Notes: generated from the sequence alone by a model not told the origin. A stretch of DNA of 64,000 nucleotides from Adineta ricciae (GCA_905250025.1 CAJNOJ010000100.1:62001-126000), one strand, 5' to 3'. Positions 23,511 through 36,361 are shown, counted from the stretch's first letter. Numbers and translations are program-made.

Positions 23511-25523
23511 TCATAGTTTTTTAGCTGGTATAACTGTTCTATGTTGATGTCTCATCTCAACTAACTCTTTCAATAGGACACGCTTTTCGGTTTCTAATTG
23601 TTTAATTCGATCATTTTTGTTTTTCAACTGTTGTTGATATTGATTTGTTGTGCCATGTAAAGATGACGACGATAATGAACTTGATGAACGATCTGAGGAC
23701 TTCTATGTAGAAACAATCTGAAATCAGTCATTCAGAAATCAACGTAATGATATTAGCATACTTTTGAATCATAATGTGCTTCGGCAATGACAGTATTGGC
23801 CAATTTCAGTAGATCAGCAACTAAATCTCGATTATAGATTGGTTCAGGGGCGATACCTGTCGTCTAAACGAAGAGAAGAAATCAATGTTGAAATGAGAAG
23901 TGTGGATTCAATAGAGCTAACTTCAGCTGCTGATAAATGAAGACAGTAAGATCGTTGTTTATCTTTCATTTCAAGAAGACGATCATTTAGATAAGTTTTG
24001 ACTCGATCTAATGTGTCACATGTTTGAAGAAGAAGATCACGTTCAATTTCGAATCGTTTCATTGCCCGAATCTGAACACAAAAAGAAAAAGAAGATATGC
24101 ATATCCGAAACGATTCATGCTTTTTACCATAGCAAAATCAACTTCATTGGTATGAATTGTATTTCGTCGCGTTGCTATTGATGGATGTTCACTATAGATA
24201 TTTCCATTTTGTTGAAAAGGTTTTTGTAGAAGAACTTTCTTTCGATGTCGCACAGGATTTGATGTGAATTCATGCGAGTGATACAGTTGCTGATGATTAT
24301 GTTCTGTTCCATTATAACTTCGATAAACAATAGGAATCTGATGTTGTTGTTGTTCAGGTTTTTTCGGTGTAGGAGTAACAACTACTACACTTGTTGAACG
24401 ATTCAGTGGAAAAGAGATAGGCGGAGGTGGACGTGTTGCTTTTGGAATGACGATTGGTGGTGTTGACAAAGATGATAATGATGAATCTGATGTTGTTATT
24501 TGTGGTGGTGAATGTTTAGTCGCTGATAATGATCTTTCAATAACATTCAAAAGTAAATCAAATGTAATAAGATAATTATTCGATTTGGATTCGTTTTCGA
24601 GGACATGGAGAATATCTAATGACGATGAAGAATTGTCAAAAGTAAATGTTGGTGTCCAATAACGCTTGAAAACATCGAACGGAACATGGCCACTATTTGT
24701 TTTATCAAGAATGGAGAATAATTGACGTAAAGAAGAAATGAATGGTGCAGGAAGTGAAGTAATTATTCCTGATCTTGGACGATTTGATGAAGCAGAAGAA
24801 GATGGAGGTGGTGGGGGAGGAGGAGCTCGAGATTTATTTGAATGTGAACGTTGAACAACTTGAATATGTTGTTGTTGTTGCTGGTGCTGTTCTAATTCTT
24901 GTCCGTTCATCGTTTCTGGATCAGTTGATGACATACATCTAAATAAAAAGATTTCAAATTCTAACATGGTATGAAAAGAGAAGTTTCGTATATAAGACAT
25001 AGAATGAAATCAAAGTATAGCCTTGAAAATGAAATAAATTACACGTTTTCATCTCTAAAATCAATATATTATTTAAACAAAAAAAAAGTGTGTGTATATA
25101 TATATATACGAAAAATTTGAATTTCGCTCTTTGAACTTAGAAGATTTCAAATGTATTTATGAATCTCTCTTTATTAATATATCTTACATTCGATTTCGTG
25201 CATGCTTTGTGTGAAGATATTCGCATCGCATAAAGATGACACATTAAGTAAAAAGAAAGATAGGATCTTGCGACTCATTTTCTCTACATGTGTTGACCAT
25301 AGATGATGGTCACACATATCCTTATCAAATTATCTAAGTTTTGCTTGTCTTTATCTTACGTCGTATTGGATGAAGTCGTACAGCGTTGTAGTTTGCCGAT
25401 CATCTGGTCCAGTCGATCGAGATCAGGACGTACGATATGTGTCAAAGCTGATCCTTTCGATTGTTGCTGCTGCTGCTGCTGCGACATTTGCTCTTCGGAG
25501 GTGGTATGGATATTGAATCTCAT
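23511..25523 (-). CDS. Suppressor APC domain-containing protein (SAPCD1/2-like)
   Basis: Five exons (25360-25523, 24128-24938, 23922-24071, 23762-23863, 23511-23702) give 472 residues in frame; the first intron is 421 nt, long for this region. Exon 1 and the start of exon 2 carry Gln runs and a Pro run. Residues about 118-185 (PAPFISSLRQLFSILDKTNS, a helical EF-hand-like segment ending in LLNVIERSL) match the N-terminal half of the Suppressor APC domain. The C-terminal half has RRNTIHTNEVDFAMIRAMKRF and a coiled coil ending LKNKNDRIKQLETEKRVLLK, as in SAPCD proteins. Human SAPCD2 regulates spindle orientation and cell polarity; that role here is inference. The start is uncertain: the frame is open further upstream of 25523. 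Confidence 0.7.
25088..25108. repeat. GT/TA microsatellite
   Basis: Run of GTGTGTGTATATATATATATA in the first intron of the SAPCD-like gene. Confidence 0.8.
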
Positions 25524-27914
25524 ATTTGTTTGAAAATGACTTGTATCGTGATTCGCAAGGTTTTCGCTTATACAAGATGAAAGAAGAAGGGTGACGGAGA
25601 GAAAAGGGAGCGAGAGGGGGGGGAGAAATCGAAACGTTAGTTGCATGTATTCATGAGCTGTATAGACATACATACAATGAGAGAGAGAGAGAAAGAAAAA
25701 GTCCATTAATAATTGTTCTTCTCTTTCGTGTCATTCTTATGTTTACGAGATGAGAAACGAAAATGAAACGATGTAAAATCAATAGATTGAATCTGACATC
25801 GATCGAATGGAATAAAGCGTATGAACATTACAAAAACGTAACTACATTCATACATACATGTGTTTTAGACGAAATCATCGATGTCTTTACCTTTCTAATA
25901 AATGCTTTTTTGATAGCAAACAACAAACCAACATGTTCATATATTGAATAAAGGAAATAGCCATATGTATGTTAGAATGAAGCAAGTAAAGGTCGATCTT
26001 CGACAAGTTATCAGAAGAAGAAAACAAGAAAAAGTGATGTTCGTACAATGGTATGCATCTATGTATGCTCAGTCAGTCGATTCAATTATAAGCACGCTCT
26101 ATGCTCTAATATAATAATGATGATTCGACCAGTGAACAACAACAAGATAGGTCAAGTCAAGCGAGCCAACTCGATATGTCTGGCTGTCTATATATGTCTG
26201 TCTATCTCAAAAGATGTACGTACATCTTCTTCGTTAGAAGACAAACAATCAAGAAAAGTCATTCAGTGAAAGAGAGAAAGAAAAAAAGAAATCATCGAGA
26301 TAAATGAGAAAACAATCAATGTCTGTTTTAGCACACATATATTTAAATATTAGATTTAATAGAAAGGAAAAGACAAGTCGATTATATTATTTATTGCTTA
26401 AAAATCAAGTGAAGTGAGCTCTTTCATTGGAACTGTCTTTATCAAAACTACATAAAGATTATAGTTCTCACTTTGTCTTCAATGAACTCTTTACACGTAT
26501 GTCGAAAGGGAACAAAGTGTTTTGTCTTCAATCTATTACTATTATTGTTGTTCTTCATCTGCTTTAAAGACAGTAGAGTATACTTCAAACTTACAAGGCA
26601 TCAACAAACATCTGAATGGCAAAAATATTGTTGCTGTTGATAATGATGATGCAAAATATATCGTATTGTCGCCTCCTCCAACCGAATGAACTTATGGATG
26701 TATGCTTCTCGTTGTCGATACAAACGTGTATTGATTGAAAGAGAAAAAAAAAGTGAGCAAGGAAAGAAGAAAGAACAGGGAGACAGAAAAGAAAAGTGAA
26801 CGGCTCCTTTGTATATATATATATATTTACATTTATATATATATGAAATATGAATAAATACGTCGTATATATATATAGAAAGAGATGTATGTGTGTCTGA
26901 GTCGGGAGGAGTATTGAGGTCCTTTCGTCGACGTTTGTTTCTAATGAATGCCTCTCGATCGATCTCGTATACAGATGAAGCATATACAAAAAAAAAATTA
27001 AACGAAAAAACAATAAATCACTATTCATCTGCTTGCACATTTATACATCTATATAGATCGATGCATAATGAACGAAGAAGACATATGATGAGATATTGGA
27101 TAAAAGAGTCAAGATAGTTACGAATAGGATATCGAGTGATGATTTGCCTGTCGGCATTCGTATTTGCCGGTAGAATTCATCTAGTCAGTAAAAGAAACAA
27201 TCTTATCTATTCCTTTGTCAATCCCCTGTGGTTATCAAATACCAATATGGAACAAGTCGAGTTAATGTCGTTCATATCTGTTCGATTGTTTTTACTTCTT
27301 TGTCTAATAATCAACTCCAGATGGAATATATTAGAGAGATGAACAACGATGACAAGCAATAAATGAATGTCAATAGTTATCTATCGACACATCATCTTAT
27401 AGTCAGATCATTTGCTTCATTTCTCAATGATAAAACGAAAAGAAACTTCATTGGAATTTTGTTATTAATATAGATGATATAAAAGTACTCATGGGAAATT
27501 TCGCCTGTCTCGTTATTCTCGATCAATCGGTTTGTAATGTCATGTTCTTTTTCTTAACATTCGGAATCACCGCGGGAATCTTATTAATTAACTTTCTTAT
27601 TGCATGAACTAAACTTTTGATTAGATCTAACGGCATATTTTGAATTGATAACGTATTCTTTGTTCTATTTAGATAAAGAATCTCATTGATTTCGTTGTTT
27701 TTGATGTTTAGTCATCACATCGTGTACATAAAGATTTCGTTCTTTTTTCAATGTGTGTGCAATCGATGAATTAGTTTTGCTTGATCGATCAGATGAATAA
27801 GAAAAAAAATCGAAACTTATTGGAACAGTTTCGTTTTATCGAACATGACTTTCGAATTTCGTTTGCACTCAAGATAAAAACAAGATCATCTGTCAGTGAA
27901 CAAAATCGATTGAC
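25524..27914. other. Long AT-rich noncoding stretch
   Basis: About 2.4 kb with purine/pyrimidine-biased runs (GA-rich near 25575-25630 and 25676-25700) and TA microsatellites near 26811-26880. Open frames here are low-complexity and I see no protein family. Confidence 0.5.
26811..26844. repeat. TA microsatellite cluster
   Basis: Two TA runs separated by TTACATT; a further TA run follows near 26865-26876. Confidence 0.8.
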
Positions 27915-28379
27915 TCAATATTGGCTAACGAGTTTATGATTTCCAATAGCTGCCGGAATTTCCATTTGTGCATTGACCATGTCAAACGTTGAGAGATGAA
28001 GAATTTCTGAACCAAACGAACCTCGTAGTTCCATATATTTGGAATTGTTGACACAACATTTCGACAATAAACGTGAACAGCAATCTTGTCCTTCAATAGA
28101 TTCACGCATTTCAGCAATATCACGTAAGAAAATTGCTGCATCAGTGTAACTTGGATTACAGCAACAACCACAACATTTCGTATCTTCTGATCGTAGTAAT
28201 AGTCTCGTATCTGTAAGTGTTGTATAATACGATCGCGTACATCCACAGGAACCTTCTGTAAATATCCACGAATGTAATAGATTTTCATTGCCTAATAAAC
28301 GGAAAGAATTGTGAACATTCGATAGATTCGTTGGTTGCTTAGTAATATAACCCGATGAAACTTTTCTTGACATTGACAT
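27915..28379 (-). CDS. Cys-rich conserved-looking protein, unknown function
   Basis: Single-exon, 154 residues, no signal peptide or membrane segment. It has a cluster of cysteines (TKCCGCCC at about 68-75, then DCCSRLLSKCC) around a region reading TRSYYTTLTDTRLLLRSED and AAIFLRDIAEMRES. The strand-rich pattern YYTTLTDTRLLLR recalls bacterial-type PH (bPH) domains, and the cysteines could be lipid-modified or bind metal; both are inferences. The short single exon with consistent reading and a clean start makes a real gene likely. I cannot name the family. Confidence 0.6.
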   Translation of the reverse strand: MSMSRKVSSGYITKQPTNLSNVHNSFRLLGNENLLHSWIFTEGSCGCTRSYYTTLTDTRLLLRSEDTKCCGCCCNPSYTDAAIFLRDIAEMRESIEGQDCCSRLLSKCCVNNSKYMELRGSFGSEILHLSTFDMVNAQMEIPAAIGNHKLVSQY

Positions 28380-29106
28380 CGAAAAATTCTCGTGTAAAAT
28401 TCAACTTGACGTTTGTCTTTTCGAGAGAAGTGTGTTTAAGTTGTCCCTTTTTACAATTACCTGTTTTTCTTTCTGCCGATGAGTAGTTTAAATGAGATGT
28501 TATGTACAGTAACCATTGCATTTTAACTTTTGAAACCCTACAAGTATGTTAAGAAGAAAACAGATGGAAAAAAACATTTTTGACCAAGGATATTTGATTA
28601 AAATGAACTCATTCAGTTTATCGGAGGATTATTTATATAATAAATAAAATTTATTTCTTTTTTTTTCGCTTTGAATAAAGTCAAGTACTCAATTAATTCC
28701 CTTTCATTTATTCTGAACGAATCTATTGTACCGATAAATCGAATTGTGTAAGGCAGTTTTGATTACTTGGAATCGACTATGTAAATGAATGCATTTAAGT
28801 TTTCTTATATATCAGATTTACTTTGTTCTCTATTAGAATGAAACTTATTCAAAATATGTTCTGCTATGTACAAAAAGTAACACGAGAAGAATAAACGGAA
28901 TAAGAGTGGAATTTGTTACTCGGGATGCACGACACACGAATTAGTCAGATAGAATATATACGTTTGGTGTAGATAGATATATAAACGCGAAAAAAAATAG
29001 AAGCAAATAAAAATACTACTAGCTTATAAACACGATAATAAGAAGAGCATGAGTAAAAAAACGAACATGATCAATCCTGAGTCTGTTTGTTTGTTGTTGT
29101 TTTTTT
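28380..29106. other. Intergenic region
   Basis: Upstream of the Cys-rich gene and downstream of the proline-rich gene, both on the minus strand. No coding signal recognised. Confidence 0.5.
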
Positions 29107-30990
29107 CTAAAAGTTCAATTGTTCACCCTCTAATTTCTGTCCTGTGCTGGAATAAACATCATAATTTGCTAAGACATCTTTCAAATCCGATGCTTTGATC
29201 CGAACATACTGTTCGCCGGCTAAACCTGATGTTGGTTCACCCGTCTCATCAACAGTGGAGTCATAAGTAATTTCGCCTGGATTTGCTGTGTAGTATCGTG
29301 TTGTTGTTGTTGTTGTTCGTCGAGTACTATTAGATAAATCGACTTGATCAGATGGCATATCGTAGACTTGTGAACCAAGTTTTGTTAGGAGATGTGTGGG
29401 AAATTTTCCATCATTGTTCGCATGAGATCGTAATAAGATTTCTTCAGTGAGAACAGGTCCTCGTGAGACAGTTTCATTGAAATTATAACTATTTCCATCG
29501 TAAACGGCTCCGGAATTGGTCGGTGAACCATTGTAGACAGCTCGCTGTTCTCCATATTCATCAACAGCTGCTGCATGAGATGCGGAACGAAGAAGACGAA
29601 TACCTGAATTTCTAGAAGATGTTGTAATACTATAAAAAATAAAAAGATTGTTTAGTTTTCGATGTGACAGTGGACAGAACATATTAGTATACTTATTTAG
29701 GATTTGTCGAACACTGTATTCGTCAGCTTGTTCGAGAGCAACTTCTTCTTTTGCTGCAGACACTTGCTGCTCTTGCATCAATGCTAATTCTTCTTGTAAA
29801 CCTAATTCGGTTAATTTTCGTTGAACAAATTCTGTAGCATAGAGTTTATCGCCGTGCTGACTGTAATATCTGTGCGGATCAGCATCGTGAACACCAAGTT
29901 TTTTCACATGTTTTACAACTTCAACTTCAGGCGGACGCCATTCAATAATTGTGTTCTTTATTCGAGCCTGTGCCTCAACTGGTTTGGCTTTTTCATGAAT
30001 CACTTGACGTTTTTGTTTGTGATACGGAAGCCAACGTTCAATGATAACTGGACGCGGTTTGGGTGGTAGTTTTGGCAAACGTTCAATAATTAATTTACGT
30101 GGCGGAGGTGGTGGAGGAGGAATAACCTCTAGAAAAAAAAGCGAAAATAATCAAGTGGTAGTAGAGATTTGTTAATTGAATGAAATTCACTTACTTTTAA
30201 TAACTGTTGTTGGAACAGATTTTGGACGTGCTGGTGGTTTTTCACGAATAATAACTGGCGAAGGAGTACGAGGTGGAGGAGGACGTTGGCGAAGAATAAT
30301 TGGTGGAGCAGGTGGTGGTTGTGGTGCACGAATTTCTCGAATAATAATTGGCTACATGAAACGGAAAAAAGCAGTCAAGCAACTATTTTCAACAAATTCA
30401 GGTGCTCTTCTTACTCCTGGAGGTGGTGGTGTACTTGGCTTTAGGTATCGCACGGCAATATCTTGTGTATAAGTCAATCGTTGTGTATTCGGTCGAACAA
30501 TCAGTTCAGGATTTGCATCGACATTGATTGGATAATTTTTTACATCAGGTGTTGCTTGTGCTGTTAAAGACTGAACTTCTTGATCTTCTAAAACACTATT
30601 TGTATATGTCACATTCGACTGCATTAACTGTCTAATAGATGCATCTTCGACATCGCTACTGCCATCCCGATAATAATATTCCCTGGAACCTGAACGCGAT
30701 AATCTTTCTCCACCATCAGTCGCATAACCTGATGTAACTAACGTTGAATATGTTACACCGCCTGCTGATCGACTTCGTGTATTATATGTATCATACTCAT
30801 CAGTAACTCGTGTTTGTCTCATACGATTGGTACGACCTGTAGGTACATCCAAAACATATCGACGAGGTGGAGTCATTACGGATCCTGCTGATGATGATGG
30901 TGCTATGCCACCTGCATTTGCATTAGTTGTTGCAGTCGATGAAGTATTATTCGCCCCTCGACGACCGAACTGACGAGTTGCAGTAGCCAT
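29107..30990 (-). CDS. Proline-rich protein with repeated PxIIRE-type motifs, unknown function
   Basis: Four exons (30415-30990, 30195-30351, 29693-30128, 29107-29629) give 563 residues in frame. The N-terminal 190 residues are Ser/Thr/Arg-rich and predicted disordered. Residues about 190-290 carry a series of short motifs: PIIIREIRAP, PIILRQRPP, PVIIREKPP, VIPPPPPPP, RKLIIERLPK, PRPVIIERWLPYHKQKRQVI. A charged helical part follows (QRKLTELGLQEELALMQEQQ), then a Tyr/Thr-rich tail. Val/Ile-Pro-charged repeats of this style occur in cortical cytoskeleton proteins such as alveolins and articulins, but the match is only in style. A cytoskeletal or scaffold role is a guess. TTATAG directly before the ATG may be the end of a 5' UTR intron. 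Confidence 0.65.
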
Positions 30991-33900
30991 CTATAAGTTG
31001 AATCGTATTTTCAAATGTCTTTCAATCAAATAGAAAATGAATGAGAAATGACAACCAACAATTCATCAAAGTTTCAGTTTGAAAATATTGATTTAAACGT
31101 GTCCAAAACTAATAGAAAAAGAGAGAGAAAGACAGAGAAAAACTGCGGCTTTCCAAGAATAAATATTAACCTTTCTTTCTTTCCTTCTTTCTTTTATCCT
31201 GTATTAATCGACAAAAAAAATTTTCTATACTATTTACAACTTCAGCTTTTTCCTGGAAGAAAAGTCGGAAATTATTTTTACGTTCATTCTTCTTCTTCGT
31301 TTTGCTCAATCTTCACCGAGTACTTACTATTGTACGTCTAAGAAAATAATATTATTATGAAGATTTCATTCGTGAATAAGCGCGGAAATCTGGCACACAT
31401 GTTTTACCTAACAGAATTTAATCGAGAAAAGAAAAGCAGAATAAGTATATTAGGATCATTCCTGCTTTCATATTTAAAGATAGAAAAATAGCCTTGGCAC
31501 ATATATATCGAAAGGAAAAAAGAAGAAAGAAAAAAAATAAAGAGATGAAAGTGAGAATTTATGACAACAGTATAAAAATAGAAAGTAACACTACGTTGAT
31601 TTTGCTTTTATCAACCTATTGAGAGGAGCAAAGTCAAGAGAAATATTTGAGTGATATACAACCTATTTCTCAAACGAGTTTTCTCACACCCATCGACAAT
31701 TCATTGATTCAAAAAGAAAACAATTCCAAATCTAAAATGACAATCACATCGTCATCAAATCACGCAAAAAGATTTAATAATATGAACAATCTCATTCATT
31801 TTTTTTTGTTAATGTACATACTTGAAAAAGAGATGAAAAAAAAATAAATATGAATTTTCACTTCAAGTAACCTCCGTACATTAACATATGGCATAAGAAA
31901 CCATATAAAAAAAGAAAGAAAAAAGTACATATTTCATTTCTCTCTTTCCCCTCCCTCTTGTACGTCTATGACGTTGTTGTGAAAAGAAGAATGATACTCA
32001 CATGTATCAATCGATAAAGAAATACACTCGTTTCGATTTATTTAATTGACCGATCGAGCGCGGCTAATTGCTCTTCTTACTGTGATAATGATTAGAACTA
32101 GAGAGAAAAAAAAAGNTTTTTTCCTTCTTGTCGCGTTCTCGTCCCTCTTTTTTTTTTACAATGTTGATCGAAAGATTTGACGGTAATGTTAGTGCGCGTC
32201 TATCAGAACAACAAATATTGTTTGTCAAAGTTTTTTGCTATTCGACTATCGTTTACTGGCGGTTTCAAGGACACCTGCTGCTGCGACTGCGTCTTCTGCT
32301 ATTGCTACCTGAATATAAACGAATCTAATTGACATGTGCAGGCGGCAGAATCTTAGTCATTTAACGCGTAAAAAACCGTTTTTCTTTCTCCGCGCTTTCT
32401 TTAGAAAGCAAAAAAATACTTAATGATGAAAGAATGAAAAAAAACAACTTCTAATATTTCTACTCGTTTTCTTATGACAGAGAACAAAAAAAGAACACTG
32501 TGTTACACATCTCTATTTTCGATCATAATAACAAGACTTTATAGAATTTCTATTTTCTTTTCTTTTTCTTTTTTGTATTTGTTTGAAGTTAATCTTCAAA
32601 CTGAATCATTGATCAGTGATGAATACGAGAAAAAATATAAAAACAGATAAAGAAAAGGGCAACAGATTGTAATATGAAGACATAATACGAAAAGAAACTT
32701 GTACAGACGACAAATTCAACCTTTCTTTTCTTTTCATTTTGCATACCAAAGGAAATTGTATAAATATTATTTGGAATCTTTATTTATTAAATGTCAAAAT
32801 ATTTGATTAAGTTTATTAGAGATAAATTTATCTTTTGTACCATTGAAAACTGTTTCATCTTTTTTTCGTAAATGACAAAGCTATTCTTATCATTTGGGTT
32901 TAGAGTGCAGAACAAAAGATAACAATTCGTCATTTTCTTAATTTTCATCAAGGTTTTTCTATGTCTCATTAATTAATATTTATATTTAAATCATAGAAAC
33001 AACATGTTCGAAGATATGTCTAATGAGTATCGTGTTTTTTACACTTGACAATATGTGATTATTTCGTAATAAAAATTAAATGAAAAAGTGCATTTAATTT
33101 GACTGTTTTGACCTTGAGGGTGTAGGTGTGCATTCATATTGGAATTGATATTAGGCTGTTGGTTGTCCATTTCTAATATACGTCGAATTAGGCATCTCAT
33201 GTCTTAGTACTTGTACACAGATGTTGCAATTTGCAATATTAATGACTCGGTTTACCACTTACACATACATGTACAGTCAGTACAAATTTTGGAAGCCGTT
33301 CAAATGTCGCATACTTCCGTCAGTTGAATTCATATTCATCGTCATATTTCATCGATAATTGTCATCGAGCTGCAGAAAATCTTCTACAATTCGTACATGC
33401 GAGACGCACTATTTCTTACAGTATACTCTTGGAAACATCCATGGGAAAACACACCTACTCGCTTAAACACGTGTTCATGTTCATCCAGCTGTCATCGAAC
33501 GCTTTTCAAATAGTCCTTCCTGCGAATACATCATCACCAGGTATATCTGTTCACTCATCGCTTCCAGCACGGTGTAAGGTATTTTCACTATTCAGAATTT
33601 GGATAGAAAATTCGTCTCCGAACATGTGCCGAAGCTGATCGGCATATTATTCGATAGATCTCATCAAACTCTATCAAATGACATCTAGCTCACTATTATA
33701 TGTACTGTCTGTTGAGGCATATGATCAGAAAAACTCAACGGGTGTGCTTAGAGCAAAGTATTCGTCTCATAAGCTCATCTATCAATGTGTGCCAACGCAA
33801 ACATAGACACCATTCGGTAGAGCTCGTTGAGTTCTATTTGGCACACAACAAAGAACAGGTGGCAACCAAGTAGAACGAATCGTATTTTTGAAAATTTGAA

Positions 33901-33995
33901 TGGCCGGACAACTTTACTTACATATAGAATTGATATTTTCAAACAACGACATATTATAAGTACTATTGAATTCCAGTGTTCATAGAGAGCTAGTC
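30991..33995. other. Long AT-rich region without a recognised gene
   Basis: About 3 kb. It has poly-A/T rich runs and an N at 32116 inside a homopolymer context. Open frames at 31048-31341 and 33324-33638 have no family resemblance and no convincing splice partners. Confidence 0.45.
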
Positions 33996-34380
33996 CTTAG
34001 ATATCGGTGTGAAGCTAACACGACGGAGCTAGCACGAACAAATGATATGTTAGGTAAAAACTTTTTTACTAAATATGTCCCGTCCATGAAAACTACACCA
34101 TTCGACTCAGAATTTAATTATGCATCGAATGGTGGTACTTTTATTCACGGAACAAACTTTGGAAAATTTTCTATCCATATATTTGTTCATTTCCTATATG
34201 TCTATTTATAATCCAGATAGAATTTTTCCAAAGTTTGTTCCGTAAATAAAAGTACCACGATTCGATGCAGAATTAAATTCTGAGTCGAGTGGTGTAGTTT
34301 TCATGGATGGGACATATTTAGTAAAAAAGTTTTTAGCTAACACGTCGTTGTTCGTGCTAGCTTCACACTGATATTCGAAG
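33996..34380. repeat. Foldback inverted repeat, arms about 170-180 bp
   Basis: Arm 1 (33996-34177) and arm 2 (34213-34380) are reverse complements of each other at roughly 85-90 percent by eye, separated by about 35 bp. Arm 1 has about 15 extra bases near 34017-34032. Both arms, read outward to inward, encode nearly the same peptide (KNFFTKYVPSMKTTP, then GTNFGK). It would form a long hairpin; a foldback or MITE-like element is the likeliest origin. No terminal target duplication was identified. Confidence 0.8.
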
Positions 34381-34481
34381 CTAATGATGTTCAAGTGTGG
34401 ACAAAGTAGAATTGTTTTCGAACCTCTTCTCTATCATCATTTTTATAACATTCAGACTTTTCGATCGGTCACAAATACTCG

Positions 34482-35233
34482 ATGACAGAGATCGTCATCG
34501 AATCAAGCACATACTTAACAAGCTCATCACAAGTATTGTCAACTATGAACGGTAATTGCTCGAATCACCGTTCTAATCAAACGAATATCTTTTCGAAATT
34601 TAGCGAACAAGACTTTCAATTACTTGAGGCACTTGCAAAACGACTATTGTCACCCGAAAACGGCAGAGGAGAAAATGAAGAACCAATAGTATTAACTGTG
34701 CTTGATCAAGAACGACTGATAAAACTTCGTACACTTTGTAAACGTTTGAAACATTATGATTTTATTGGAAAATTACTTTCAACTATGTTCACACGAGTAT
34801 GATCGGACTTGATACTTGGATTCTTTCGAAAAACGAAGTCTATGCTTCTTGCTTAGGAAAAATCAAACGAATTATTTCTTCCACCAATCAATAAAACGCC
34901 TCCTCGAACTCATTTATCATCTCTTTCTTTTGACGATGCTCGAATTTCGTTACCACTGAAGAAAAAACCACGAATATCAGCAGCACAATCCCCAACATCA
35001 GTATGTCCTATATTCCACTCAAGATCTTCCTTCAAATGCGTGTAACTCTCGTTCATCCTCTACAATTTCGTAGTGTATCATTGATAGGTAACAAAAGACT
35101 ATATTACTCCTCCGCTCGCTTTTCTTTCGATCTNAATCTACTGAAAAGATAAATCGAATGAAATCATTTTCAGCAAACCCGACATTTCGGTATTATCTAT
35201 CACGAGATGATTATTTCGAATTACTTCAACTGA
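34482..35233 (+). CDS. Small hypothetical protein, three-exon model
   Basis: Exons 34482-34796, 34857-35000 and 35174-35233 join in phase 0 through good GT-AG sites and encode 172 residues. The core (DFQLLEALAKRLL ... DQERLIKLRTLCKRL) looks helical; the second exon ends in a basic patch LPLKKKPRIS that could be a nuclear localisation signal. Not recognised. The second intron contains the N at 35134, so the third exon may belong to another contig and the true 3' end may be missing; its last 13 bases overlap the end of the minus-strand pseudogene. Confidence 0.45.
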
Positions 35234-36361
35234 GTTTCATAGGAAGGATCACAGAGAAGCCAAATGATTCGTTTCAAACGCTTTTCATCAATTGATGAAA
35301 CAAGTCGAACCAATTGATCCATTTCATTACTAAGTGTGTGAATTTCTTCGATAGGATCCACAAATGCCGCTGAACTTGTCCAAACGAGAATAAGATTATT
35401 TGGCAATCGAAGAATCTTATCGGCTGTTAATCGAACACACAGATTCATCACGAAGCTGGCCGCCGTAATGATAGATGAAAAACGTATGAATCAAATCGGG
35501 GATCTCATTTGGCAGTAAAATAATTGAAAGAAGAAATCGATCGATAGTATTCATTGTCGTTGTCTGTTCAAATGGAGATTTATTCATAAAATCGAGTTTA
35601 GTCATCGAAAAAAGATATTCTTTCCATTCTTGTTGATGATCAACCAAATGTTCAGAAAGATTTGGATATTTTCTATTGATCACGTCCGAAACACAAACTA
35701 CCCATGCATGTCGGTCAACAAACGATGGTCGTTTTTCATCATTGAGAAAATCTGGAATAACTTGTTGATTCACTGGATTGAATTTTGTCATTATCGTTTG
35801 AAATAACTGAATACCCTCAAGTTTATCTTGTGTGAGAAGTGCAAATAAAATCAAAACATATTCGAGTTGATCTTTGCACATGGCCGATGACAGATACGAA
35901 TAAATTGATTGAAAACAACGAAGATAAGTTTCTCTTGCTTGCACTTTATTGATCATATCCGAATTGTAATTTGATAAATCTGTATTTTTCGTGATTTCAA
36001 CCCGTCGTGGCAAATTCTTCGTTAAAATTTGTAGAAACCATTGTATCGGAAGTTTCAATTGGTTAACTCCGTCACGTAATAAGATATATAATTGCGCTAA
36101 TTGTTTCGAAATGTCTTTATATGCTTCACCTCCTGTTCGTGTGCAAAGAACATTAAACTGAATACGATATTCATTGAGTGTCGTTTCAATCGAAATGCGA
36201 TTCTCATTAGATTTCTTCAAATCAGCTAATAATTCAATGGAATCGATTGTCAACCAAATTCTCCTGAAAGAAAACAAACGATTTTCAAATAGTGAAATAT
36301 GAGTTTGAACTAAACGTACACGTCGTTGGTATTGTTCATTGAGATAAGTACGAATATAGTT
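35221..36361 (-). pseudogene. Dynein heavy chain-like fragment, frameshifted and truncated
   Basis: One open frame runs 36361 to 35417 (about 314 codons) and a second, shifted frame continues to 35221. Residues resemble the end of the dynein stalk and the AAA5 region: LLADLKKSNENRISIETTL, a helical block with ARETYLRCFQSIYSYLSSA where dyneins have the MYQFSL element, an EWKEYLF ... FEQTTTMNTIDRFLLSIILLP element, and after the shift NLILVWTSSAAFVDP where dyneins have IFVLSPGADP. The pattern is closest to cytoplasmic dynein-2 but is weak. There is no start codon, no upstream or downstream exons, and a frameshift near 35450-35490, so it cannot be a working motor. It could alternatively be an unrelated helical protein. 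Confidence 0.4.

Noticed and set aside
26591..27040. 149-codon minus-strand open frame
   Set aside because: It is driven by TA microsatellites and poly-pyrimidine runs (YIYT, LFL repeats), with no folded-domain character.
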